Below are positions 44,918 to 55,678 of a DNA stretch of 64,000 nucleotides, piece by piece (positions within the stretch are counted from its first letter, which is position 1; every line of letters starts with the position of its first letter). Source of the stretch: Amyloporia xantha (taxonomy: Eukaryota; Basidiomycota; Agaricomycetes; Polyporales; Adustoporiaceae); contig JAYKKR010000024.1 in NCBI GenBank assembly GCA_036971615.1, positions 124,001-188,000 of the forward strand, written 5' to 3'. Position numbers and translations under genes: made by a program. The notes beneath the pieces are model-generated. The model searched no databases, was not told the origin of the DNA, and worked only from the letters and a program-made list of their open reading frames with translations.

Positions 44918-46345
44918 TTAATAATCCGCCATGCCTTCCTTGAATGGATCGGTCATCTCCTTGGCTTCGATCAGCCTATCTTGAGTGACTATATGCCCTT
45001 CCTCGTGCCCCACAGATGGTGGGAACCCCTGTCCCCACGCTCGTTCGAGTACTTGGCAAACGGTAGGCATAGACGGACGATCTGTCCAATTCTGACACCA
45101 GCATATCTGCATCAATTCCCAAACGGGATCGGAAAGACCGAGGGCTCCAGCTCCCAAAGGGCGTTCCGGCCGTTTTCCTCTGCTGAGAAGGAGGTGAACG
45201 TAGTCATCACTGTGATATTGGAAGAATGGCGCTTGGCCTGCGAAAATCTAGCAGATGGTCAGAGATGAGGACAACGCGACGGAGCGCATTTACTACTAAC
45301 CTCCCACATTACCATTGCGAATGAGAACACATCGCTCTGACGTGAAGGGATGACCTGCTGAGCTCCGGCTTGTTCTGGGTCGAAAATTTCTGGTGGTACC
45401 CGCCGCCAAGTTCCTCGTGTTATGGATGTCGATGACATGACGCTCAATGCCATTTTCTCGAAGACAAAGGCTGTCAGACCCGCATCTGACAGACACGCAC
45501 GGCCTGTCTCATCGATGAGAATCTTCGTCTTTCATAATGGCTGTGTTAGGCTTGTTCGAGTTCGGCACAGACATGAACGTATCATCACTCACACCTCTCA
45601 GGTCTCCGTGAACCACATCATTCTCGTGCAGGTAGTTTAACCCATCGGCAATGTCTAGGATCTGATGGCTTGTCAATGTACCTGCTAAAACGATTCACAA
45701 TATTTCAAGTTTTACCAGTCTCCGTCTGTCGGCTTTAGGCTTCCTTTTCAAGTAGGACACGACGTTGTCATTGACCATCCATTTGGAGACTACACACAAT
45801 GGGGACAGTGCGACATCGATCCCTATAAATGGTGTGACATTCGGATGAGCTAAACGCTTCCAGACCATGGCTTTCTGGTAGAAACTCTGTTGAAGAAGAT
45901 AACGTGTGATACACCTGGACGGTAGATATTGATCTGCTTACCATTTGCACCCTTCGCAAGTCGTCTACAGATACACGCAGCACCTTAATTGCAACTTGCT
46001 GACGTCGATAACATCCACGCGATATATCTCCAAGGCTTCCCGATGAGACTGTTAAGTCAGTTTCGATTTCGCTTCCACAGATGACGGGGGCAATCCTTTG
46101 ATAGCACGGTGCTTCAGTCTCGCTAAATGATGGATTTTGGCATATAGAGGTTTGTCCGGTGTAAGGGCTTGCACGGCCTGGCTTAATTGGCTCAATTCCT
46201 ATTCTGTTAGGAGGACATCGAGATCAGACCTGCCTTCTCCAAAAGAGCCAGAAATGAGATTGCTTCTACACCGCTGAGATTCATTATTTTTGTAATACCC
46301 TCTTTGGAAGACGACACATGATCAAGGCCATCGAACGTCTCCATG
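44918..46345 (-). pseudogene. TKL-like kinase K5 with a -1 frameshift upstream of the kinase domain
   Basis: Recognised exons: 45942-46198, 45716-45886, 45593-45661, 45301-45528 and 44918-45247; lengths 171, 69 and 228 repeat those of K4. N-lobe: SSGSLGDISRGCYRRQQVAI with VAIKVLRVS. C-lobe: VVHGDLRGTKILID, DAGLTAF where DFG is expected, PPEIF, and SDVFSFAMVMWE. The DFG-to-DAG change should weaken metal binding. Exon 3 is 257 nt and in phase only if one base is restored at the C run near 46096; on one side it reads HRAIKGLPP, on the other VICGSEIETD. The 5' exons (ATG near 46345, METFDGLDHVSSS) are tentative. The tail after the kinase is longer and acidic. Possibly a pseudokinase or a dead gene. 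Confidence 0.7.
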
Positions 46346-46399
46346 ACGCAAGGATTGAACGACGAATTCAGGTTGGACGAGGAGGTGAAGGATCCCTGA

Positions 46400-47337
46400 T
46401 TACAAGGGTATGAGGCTCATCTGAGGACAATCTAAAATAAATAAGCATCAAACTTACACGGATTATCTCAGGGCATGACTTATACAGGTCTACCAGAGTC
46501 TGCCTCATTGTTTGCCATCCGCACAGCAATGAGACGACGTCTAAGGACGACCAGTAGGAAAAATGGCCCAGGAGCGTAGAAAACCATCTAGATACTTCAA
46601 TATTAAGCACATTTCATACCTGGTATAGAGACAGACCTGCGACAAATGACACTCGAGACCGAGTCGTAGTATCTTTCTCTGCCTGTATGACACATATTGA
46701 TTAGAAACTGAGCGGATTGCTAAGTATGCCTGCCGTAAGTGTCCTATATTTGCGTAGACAGCTGTCAGGAAGACCTTGTATATACAAAATCTGCTATCAG
46801 GTGGCTCCCAAAAAAGATCGGGTCCAGAATGGCTAGCAGATCGGCTACGTCTTTCCTCTTTTAAGACATAAATGAGGCCCTTTGCAGTATAACGGTAGAG
46901 AAGACCAGTTACTTTTCGAAATGCTATCAGATTCAAGTCTCGGCCTTGACCCGGAGACATGCCTAGCTCGGCGAAACCTCGTTTGAGGGATGAGAGCTAG
47001 TTATGAGAATATGGTACGAACCTAGAAATCTCTTTATAATGGTGTTTCCAGGTGGCTGGGACCGGTGATCCCGTGGCATCCACTGCCAATGATATACCTG
47101 AAGACTATCCAAACGGACATAAATTCGAATGAGATGTGTCACGCAGAAGTCACAGGACCATTCGCACCTCGTGAGACAGCATGAGCAGCGTTTCCAGCAG
47201 GTGCACCCGCTCAATGAATTACGACGCGACGGAACAGCAAGAGTGCGCAATCTCAGAAGCGGACAATGTCGTGGTAGCAGTCGACCAGCGTGAGGATGGA
47301 AGAAACGCCATGAAACCTGTGCTGAACTTGACAGCAT
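46400..47337 (-). other. Coding-like fragments upstream of K5, unresolved
   Basis: Minus-strand frames include YLDGFLRSWAIF, overlapped in another frame by SLDVVSLLCGWQTMRQTLVD and YKSCPEIIR, which ends at a GTAAGT donor. An earlier frame contains LRLRTLAVPSRR. They look like exons of one gene with frame jumps. They could be the missing N-terminal exons of K5 or a separate decayed gene. No domain recognised. Confidence 0.3.
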
Positions 47338-48035
47338 ATACTTTATAGTTACGTCAGAAGAGCTTCACGATATCAGCAAACGAGGCAGGGCATCAAGTCT
47401 TCTCAAGACAGTGTTGTGATATGCCAGACTGGATTACATGCACATGGCAAGGATCGATACCTAGTATACGGACCATGGTACTGAGGAGGCGGTCCTTCAC
47501 TTATATCCGCATACACAATATCGAGGTAGCAACAAGCAGGTGAGATGAGGGTCATCAGAGAATGATATATGTGAGATGTTCAAGGATTTGAGATCCATAA
47601 TGATGTCGACGAACGGAACGAGTGTCACATGATCTCCTCGTCATTGATCCTGATTGAACAGAACGTTCAACGCTACCCTTCAAAAGGCTTCTTTTTTTCA
47701 AAAATATTGAATCCTCAAAAAGAATCCTGAGAAGCTTAGGACGCTTAGTATTGCAGAGGAATATATATGTCTATGGAAGGACGGTTATTGAACCCATAAC
47801 TTTTCGAGATGTGCGTTTCTAGTTGCCTTTTTGAGATGCAATGCTATAGCCTTAGTAGTACTACTTACCCAAAGGTCTTTCATTTTAATGTATGTTGACT
47901 CGCACCGGTAAGTACTAATCAGAAGGTTCGACCCTGCACTTTCCATTCCAAACTGAAGAAAAAAAAAGACCTCCAGGAAGGCTTCAATGTTTGACAGGAC
48001 GCAGGTGATGCCTATCAGTCATAGGATACAGACGC
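47338..48035. other. No gene recognised
   Basis: AT-richer spacer with several A runs. No coding frame or repeat was seen. Confidence 0.45.
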
Positions 48036-48039
48036 CATA

Positions 48040-48195
48040 GCTATTGGCGTCGCCCTCCCTGAGTATAGTGCGCTCCTAGAATATCCTGAACATCAGGCTG
48101 AAGCACAGTCAGTTCAGAGATTATAGAGGGACAGAGTTAAAGAAAGAAACATGTAATCCATGCGAGAGACACTTCAATATTATGCTGTTTATATT
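48040..48195 (-). pseudogene. Relic of jacalin-type lectin gene (exons 2-3)
   Basis: It aligns with about 51515-51680 of the intact lectin gene: GGCGTCGCCCxCCC(T/C)GAGTA, GTGCGCTC(C/G)TAGAATAT, and TCCATGCGAGAGACACTTCAAT against TCCATCCGTGAGACACTTCAAT. The frame is broken and flanking exons are absent. Confidence 0.65.
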
Positions 48196-48400
48196 TGTGA
48201 GTTGCTGCCAAAAACTTCATATCAATGTTGCTTGTCGGCCAATTAATATGGTTGATAAGATAGTGCGCGAGATCGAATGAAATCTCACTGGAAGAATGTC
48301 ACATGCTAAAATTTAATTTAAACCATACTATGACATAGCACGCCCCGGTTATGCGCCCATAACGCCGCGGTCCTCTGCTTTTGTCGCTCACGACAATCCC

Positions 48401-50010
48401 TCAGTCTTCTGTAATTGCCTCCAACGTGATCTCTCGGAGAACATCGTCTCCAAAGATGACGCTCGTGCTGCACTCGTTTAGACCTGTATCGGAATCGAGT
48501 ACCGTGTGAGGGGTGAACTCTATTGTCGGCAAATTGGACCGCGTCAACGCGTCCGCGTCCATGTGATCAGAGGAAGATGCCTGCAGCCCGACGTCCACTC
48601 TAGAATACGAAGCAACTTCGCGGATGTCCAAGAGAAATCTGGACACGAGGATCGAGGTTAGACTAGACGCGAGGTGAGCGTGTGGTAGGGAAATTGATTG
48701 GAAAATGGACGAACGGGTTGATAAAAGCCACCAAGTTTTGGACCGGCTGTAGTTCAGACGTTTGTTAGTAATTGCGCAACACGGATACGACAGAGAACGT
48801 ACAGTGTTGTTCACGGAAAGAATAATGTCTGCCATATTCAGCAATGAGAGCGCCCTGGAGATACAGAGGTGGTAGGTGGTTCAGCTGTGGTCGCCCTGTA
48901 GTGCAACATCCGTTACATACACAAAGTATAGAGTTCCTATATTCAGGGGGGATGTCAGTATCAACAGCTTTACATGGAAATCTTAAACCTTACCATCACG
49001 AATCATGACTGTTGAGAGTGTGACAGATTTGCTTAACCAGCTTAGCCGTGGCATCAGCCGTACTAATGAATACGAATGATACCAGGTTGCTGCAAATACT
49101 ATGACATCGGAAGCGATGACAGGTGTACGTGTTGCGATTGAGACTGGCATAAATGATCAGTTCAGCAAACAGTGTCCACGTAGAATTTGAGTGAAACAGT
49201 ACAGCTGTGGCGAAACATGATCCGTCAGTGGAAGGATGAAGAGAAGGTGATTACATACATATTATTTGTCCCTTGAGAACCACGTTCCTGTCCTGTACAG
49301 ATCCGGGTCTGTGCAATCGTCACAATGCTGAATTTTAATCCAGAATCGGTGTACTGTTGAAGTGAAACTTTAAGTATCATCTTTCTGAAGAAAGATGCAA
49401 CGAACCAAATTTGTGCCTACGGGCACTAGCGCCAGGATGAGAGTAGGCAGTACAAGCCGCCAGTTACCGCCAGTTACAGCATATACCCGCAGGGCAGAAA
49501 CCACTGCAAAGGTTTAAATGCATGCAGGTCTAAGGAGGGCAGAGTCTCACCGGCAGATATCGTGCTGGTGATAAGGATAAAAGACAAAATCGTATATGTG
49601 AAGACCTCGCAACTGTGTGAGCATGAATGAGTCATTGAACATCATATTAGAAAACGTTGAAGAACCTCTGCCGCAGATAAGGTCAGAGTTCATACGATGT
49701 AGTCGGTGAGAGAAAGAGCATACCAGTGCAGTGGGAAAAGGCAAAAACTGCATGAAGCCCATTACCATGATGCCGTACAGATTCAATCGATTGAGAACGA
49801 GAAGGGCTCGGGTAGGCGGTCTGCAACTTCGTATCAGTCGTATATCCTCCCCAATTGTCAATATTTGTTCATATAAGATGAGCCCTAGTGATCTTTATGA
49901 GCTGCAGAAACGACGCGAATCTGCCGAACGGATGCACGAACCAGATACTGCAATGCTACAATAATTGGATATCGAGCTACAAGTGATGAAGCAAAATGCA
50001 CGCCTTTAGT
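48401..50010 (-). CDS. DUF6533-type multi-pass membrane protein (partial model)
   Basis: Several minus-strand exons show the layout of this agaricomycete family. An early NYCSIAVSG-LILYEQILTIGED spans an intron and is followed by IRLIRSC and ALLVLNRLNLY, the usual entry into the first helices. Next come VSALRVYAVTGGNW, LVPVGTNL and YTDSGLKFSIVTIAQ, then a final exon containing LTSILVSRFLLDIREVASYS with a cytosolic tail to the stop at 48401. Such proteins have about seven helices and no known function. I could not find an ATG for the first exon or close every junction (for example after FPTAL near 49724), so it may be a partial or decayed gene. Confidence 0.6.
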
Positions 50011-50029
50011 CAGAAAATGATACCCCACA

Positions 50030-51012
50030 TAGATTGAAGCCGACTTACGCAAGCCTGAGGACAAAGACCTCGTCGACCTCAGATGCGGACATCACGAAGA
50101 TGCGGCTCTCAAGTATCGCGACGGAATGTGTGGATGCAGGTCAGGGAATATGCTCAGATGCTCTTGCGAGTTATATAGCCGATACCAAAGACCGGTACTA
50201 TCTTCGAAGTAAACATAGATGGACCACCGCGACCACATACTGATCCCCTCCGCCCAGGAACATTACTCAGCCACATTGGCATTGGCAGTGCAATGGACTC
50301 CGTTCTCTAGACTGAAGCCACTCATCTAAGAGAAGCGCACATATTGCCGTTTTCGTAGTCCGCTACATGCGTCTGTGGAGCTTTCGGACGGCGCGAACTT
50401 CGAAGTTGGTCGAGACACGTGAATGCTGTACTGGTCAAACCACCGTCGAAGTGGATTGGCGGGTACTGTGAGAAAGCGGGCTGTATAGCGTATTATACGT
50501 GGGGAATCTGGCTGTACTTCCTTTGCTTTATGCCACTTATCCCGGAATGGGAAATATTCGTGACTTGACTGGTTCAAGGAGATGGGTATATGAGGTCAGA
50601 CTTGGTGTGTTGCTTAGTGCGAGGCATATATATCGTTGTATTAGCATGATAATTGAGTCCACTGGCGCAGCGAGTGAAGGGTACTGCTGTGGAGGACAAA
50701 GACCCGTTTGCATATGCGTTCGTGTGTCTAGTGACTAGTGAGGATCGGATAGCTGGGTATACGTCAGAGTGATGGACAAGCACTGGCGAGCTGACTACTT
50801 ATATGGAAATAGAAGTTCGCAGAGCCAGTGGCGGTCGCATTGATCATATGACGTCACGTTGTGCATGAATTCTTAGCGCTTAGAATTCATGTGGACCGAA
50901 GATACATATGTTTACGGGAAACGCAGACAGCAAACAACACAGGGACAGAAAATTAAACAAGAAATGAGATACCAGGATAACGACAATCTCTTGTCAGACC
51001 ACCACAGCTGAA
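50030..51012. other. No gene recognised
   Basis: Short ORFs only. A palindrome-like pair, GAATTCTTAGCGCTTAGAATTC, lies at about 50868-50888. Confidence 0.45.
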
Positions 51013-51838
51013 TCACTTGGATTTGCCAGTAATGTCCGCGTAGAACGAGAGACCGGCCAAGCCACCTATAGGGAAGGGAATGATCTCATCAAACGCCATT
51101 CAACACGAATGAATCATCACTGACACTGCTCGGCAGGTTTAGCGTAACCTCCGAAGGCCATAACATCGGGGACATGGAACGGTTCTCCGTCGTTAGAACC
51201 ATTTCCATTACCGAACGGCTATGGCACATGAATCATCAACAACCTTATTGACACCCACAATAAGGGAAAGCTGCTCACGCCAGCGACGCGAGTAGTAGCA
51301 GTTTTCTTGTCAAAGATGACGAAGCCGATGCTGTTGATCATGTCGCGCTTGTAGTACGTCTGATAGCCAGCACGGCCGAAGACCGCAAGGATGACTTCAG
51401 AAGCTGCACGTACGAGGAGTCAGCGACACATAATAGTAGTAGTGAACATCTCGTCCGAACATTTGAAGACAACGGCAGTTGCATCTCGCTTCTGCGTGCC
51501 ATGCTGGCAAACAGTAGTCAGATCAGCGCTGGCGTCGCCCGCCCCGAGTAGCGTGCGCTCGTAGAATATCTTCAGACCGTCAACCTAAAGCAGGATTAAT
51601 TCGGAATTCCGAAGAGGACAGCGCCGAGGAACGCGACGTACAATCCATCCGTGAGACACTTCAATGCGACTGATCGGGTGGTTGAGGTTCAAAGGGATCT
51701 GTCCTGTAGACAATATTTACATCGACTCTGCAAACTACACCAAAAATACTTACCTCTCAGCTCACCAATTGCAGCGAGGTCGTCGAACTTGGTGCCATCA
51801 AAGCCACCGACCAGAGGAGTGTATACGTAGCCGTTCAT
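51013..51838 (-). CDS. Jacalin-type lectin domain protein
   Basis: Six exons: 51754-51838, 51642-51703, 51461-51584, 51279-51403, 51125-51218 and 51013-51065; 180 aa, every phase closing. It begins MNGYVYTPLVGGFDGTKFDD. PISRIEVSHGWIV-DGLKIFY across exons 2-3 is the jacalin strand pair found in fungal and plant members. SEVILAVFGRAGYQTYY and INSIGFVIFDKKT form the middle of the beta-prism, and MAFGGYAKPAEQCGLAGLSF holds the final GG and the closing strand. The family binds mannose or galactose. No signal peptide, so it is likely cytosolic. A TATA box lies about 100 nt upstream. A relic of exons 2-3 lies 3 kb away (48040-48195). Confidence 0.8.
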
Positions 51839-51934
51839 GGTGTTCGAAACGATGGGCAAAACTTCAGAGCGTGAGTGGAGAATGTTCGAGGATGAGCAGA
51901 CGATGAGACGCAACGTCTGTCATCGTACAGCCCG

Positions 51935-51942
51935 TTTATATA
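51935..51942 (-). promoter_or_regulatory. TATA box of jacalin-type lectin gene
   Basis: TATATAAA on the minus strand, 97 nt upstream of the ATG at 51838. Confidence 0.55.
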
Positions 51943-51949
51943 CGGACGT

Positions 51950-53260
51950 AGGTTCAATGAAGTCCTTGTTTTTTAAAAGCGGAGTGCCTTGGATAAAGTC
52001 TAGAGTCGTCGGGAATAGGCACCCCCCGATCCCAAGGTACACCATATCCTACCATTGAATTCGTTAAGTGACAAGTGGTGACCAATGGACCCATATTCCC
52101 ATGTCAATATTGGAGAAATAATGGACGTGTTTCGGGCCAGGTACCCAAGTAGCACGGTGGAAATGTGAAGCCGACCAACTGAACGTAATGAATCAGTAGA
52201 CGTCCATCGGATTATAGTGTGGTTGAACGTACTGTGATTGGAGTGTATATCAACACATAACCATCCATAGCGGGTGAGACGGACCAACGACATCATACTG
52301 ATACGCACAGGTTTCCACGTTTAATACCTCAGTAAACGTTGCATTCATTTCGGAGTGCGCTGCACCTAAGATAGAACTATTAATGGAGGGGCCGTCGAGA
52401 CATAGCTCACGGTCAGTGTTGTCCTCAGATCAACCGCAGTTTCAACTTTCAGGGACCGTGATCAGCTGGCCAGTGTCATTCAGCCTGACGTTGAATAGAA
52501 GAAGAGTGTTCTGACAAAATAAGAGGTCAAATACACATTTTGTGCACAGTCGCGTTTAGATCGTAGAACAGAACGAAAGGAATCTGGTTCCGCGTTTTGC
52601 AATTGGGCCTGGGATCCTGCCAGCCCTTTAGATTGTGAAGTATGTGGAACGTACCTGCCAACAGCCAGGCACCGTTTCCAGTCCTGCAATTATGTAATGC
52701 ATCCTGAGCTGGCCTTGCCAAGACCAGCGGGGTCTCACGAGACACACGGAGACGTGTTCACGCCGACCTTGTCCATTCCTTGAGTTCCCAACTCGTGAGC
52801 GGCAGTGAAAAGTCCGAGTCTGCACGATTTTGACTGCAGAACACTACAGCACGCATTGACAGGCTCTCTCTGCCAGTGCAAAGTGTTTAACGGACACTTG
52901 CTATAAGCGCTACTGATCGCCTCCACTGGGAAAGTCAATCTTATCTTATCTTGCGGCATTCCGACCATGCCACAGTGAACGAACCCAGCTCAATTTACTC
53001 CACCCTCCCGACCATGTACAGCAATGTCCAGTTCATGTCGACTATGGCCAGAGCTCTGTCTAGGACGACGGCCCGACGGTCGAATGGGTCCAGCGATCCA
53101 GAGTGATGATATCTGACGACCCTCGACTTTCAAGATGTACCGGGCCGGACTGGACCAGCCTCCAATACATCCATCCGGTAGAACCAAATTTCAACCCTCT
53201 GTACTTGTCTCTCCCCCGAATCCTTCTCCTCATCGACCGTCACTTTCTCTCTCCTCAATC
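51950..53260. other. Intergenic, divergent promoter region
   Basis: Upstream of both the lectin gene (minus) and galactokinase (plus). Only short ORFs are open. The last 60 bases before 53261 are pyrimidine-rich, as is common at fungal start sites. Confidence 0.5.
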
Positions 53261-55525
53261 ATGGCTGCACAGCTCCCTATTCCAGTGTATTCCTCATTGA
53301 ACGACGTGTTCGGCGATCTCAAGACTGCCTCGATTCAATCGTGAGTCTGCGCCAGATCATCCCCTGAACGCATCCAGTACAACAACGGTTTCCGTAGCGA
53401 GAGATGGGATAGCGTTGTAAACGAGTTCGAGAAGCGATTTGGCAGGAAGCCTGCCTTCATCGCGCGGGCGCCTGGTAGAGTCAAGTGCGCACAGTGTACG
53501 CTTCTCCGTGATGGCACACTGATCCGGGGCCTCCAGCCTGATCGGTGACCACATCGACTATGTCCTCTTCGGAGTGTTCCCCGCCGCCGTCGAACAGGAT
53601 ATCCTCATAGCATGCGGCCCCTCCTCATCGCAGTCAGATTCTAATCCCGGCAGTGTATCCGCCCAGAACTTGGACCCACGCTATGGGCCCCAGACGTTTG
53701 CACCTATGCTCAAGACCGCCCTTATCCCTTCTGCGGAGGAGCAGAAGGAAGCAGAGAGTGCGGTAAATGCTGAGAGCTGGCATCTGGACATCAACAAGAG
53801 GGAATTGCGATGGGAGAGTTATGTGAAAGCAGGTTACTACGTGAGTTGCCCGACCGATCGTCAGCCAGAATTTCACTGACATCGATCGTATCGCATAGGG
53901 TGTATTGAACCATTTCTTCCCACCTGCTACGACCTCTCGTCCGGTGCCAGTCGATCTTCTCGTTACGGGCTGCGTCCCAGCCGGAAGTGGTCTCTCGTCT
54001 AGGTATGTCTCCAGTGCACTCAGCTCGGTAGGGCTCGCTAACTCTGTGTGCCAACAGTGCTGCGATGGTTGTCGCCTCCACGCTCGCATTCCTCGCCGTG
54101 AACGATAAAGTGGAGGGACTTACCAAGGGACAGTTGGTCGAAATGTCAATGGAGAACGAGAAGCGTGTCGGTATGCAGTGTATTACTTAGTAGCGTTGAC
54201 CTTGTCTCTAATCGTTTTGCTATCGATAGGTGTCAACAGCGGCGGGTAAGTGGAATCATCAGGCCTGTGATGGCATAATACTCATCCTAGAGATCGCGCG
54301 CAGGATGGACCAAGCCGCATCAGTTATTTCTACCCCGGACTCTGCGCTATACATCACTTTCTTCCCCTCATTATCCGCTGAACCGATCCCTCTGCCTACT
54401 CCTCGCATAGTACCTCGTGCCGTCTTCGTATGCGCCAACTCGCTCGTGGTGAGCGACAAAGTCGTTGGTACGTCCTGGGTTCCATTTCTTTCAGATCGGA
54501 TCAATTTTCCGAATATGCGGTAGTCTTGCGTTTCGCGATTTTGACGAACTACATGTCTTAGGCGCCAAGACCCGGTACAATTTGCGCGTGGTTGAAACCC
54601 TCGTCGGTGCACGCGTCCTGGCACGTCATATCGGTGTTTCTCTCACCCCCACTGAGAAGCCCACTCTCCGCGAGGTGCTCGGTCGCTGGCTTGGCTTCAC
54701 TGAGGCAAAGGACCAGCCTACCGACTTGGACACGGAGACGCTCAGGGGAGGGTTAATACGGATCTTGCCCGAGGTGGAGAAATTGCGGCCCGCGAAGAAT
54801 GACGGACAGCTCGGGGTGACAATGAAGGAAATGGTCGAATGGAGTGGGCTGACCGGGGAGCAGTTCCAGGAGCTTTACCTATCCTGGGTCGATGGTGAGT
54901 CTTTTCGCGCGGTGGCCACGTCGCTCTCACCGTGCCTCGCGTGACCCGCTGATACGAACCTCCCCAGTCGAGGCGACCCATTTCCAGCTGTACAAGCGCA
55001 CGAAGCACGTCTTCGAGGAGGCGCTGCGTGTCCTCCAGTTCCGCGACGTCTGCCTCCGCGCTGCGTCGTCTGAGGAGGCTGTTCTGCCCACGAGCATCCT
55101 GATGGAGCTCGGCCAGCTGATGAACGAGTCGCACCAGAGCAGTACGGAGCAGTGCGAGAACTCGTGTCCTGAGGTGGACGAGCTCGTGCGCCTTGCCCGC
55201 GAGGCGGGGGCGTATGGCAGCAGGGTCACGGGTGAGTGGACGTATTTCTGTGCAGATCTCGATGGGATCGGTTGATCGGCGTTGATGCGTAGGTGCGGGC
55301 TGGGGCGGTTGCACGGTCTCTCTCGTGGCGGAGGACGCAGTGGATGAGTTCATCTCGAAGATGCAGGCCACATACCCAGCGTACAAGAATCTGGAAGGTG
55401 ATGCACTAAGTCAAGTTATCTTCGCAACGAAGCCGAGTAGTGGTGCTTGTGGTAAGTGCCTACATCAAATACTCTGACCTCAATGCGGTTCTCTGACATT
55501 CAACACAGTGTACAAACTCGAGTGA
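53261..55525 (+). CDS. GAL1: Galactokinase
   Basis: Eleven exons: 53261-53340, 53398-53484, 53537-53840, 53899-54002, 54058-54170, 54230-54245, 54304-54467, 54562-54894, 54968-55231, 55293-55451 and 55509-55525. They join in phase to 546 aa. The GHMP motifs are all present. Motif 1 is PGRV-NLIGDHIDY (Asp where Glu is more usual), preceded by FGRKPAFIARA. Motif 2, the phosphate loop, is CVPAGSGLSSSAAMVVAS. Motif 3 is GAGWGGCTVSL near the C-terminus. VNSGGMDQAAS supplies the catalytic Asp. It phosphorylates galactose at C1 with ATP, the first committed step of the Leloir pathway, in the cytosol. Exons of 16 and 17 nt make naive models unreliable. No transposed or broken segments were seen. Confidence 0.96.
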
Positions 55526-55678
55526 TTGTAGGGTCCCTTATAAGTTCGAAGCAGAGCAGATGGACATTCGGATACGTCTACACCGATAATGTATTGAAAG
55601 ATCATAGAAGAAACAATATTGTAATACAGTGGCCTCGTTTCCCCCACCTCATAGAACAGCATTTTGTCAGACGTCACA

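Noticed and set aside
46963..47337. 124-codon minus-strand ORF with many Cys and Arg
   Set aside because: Reads like a shadow frame (clustered Cys, Arg, Ser, Trp). Listed only as part of the unresolved region upstream of K5.
47915..47945. GGTTCGACCCTGC as a tRNA T-arm
   Set aside because: No pairing 5-bp T-stem, anticodon arm or acceptor stem around it. No convincing tRNA or rRNA was seen in the window.
50868..50888. Short palindrome GAATTC...GAATTC as a transposon end
   Set aside because: No partner copy, no target duplication and no larger inverted repeat nearby.
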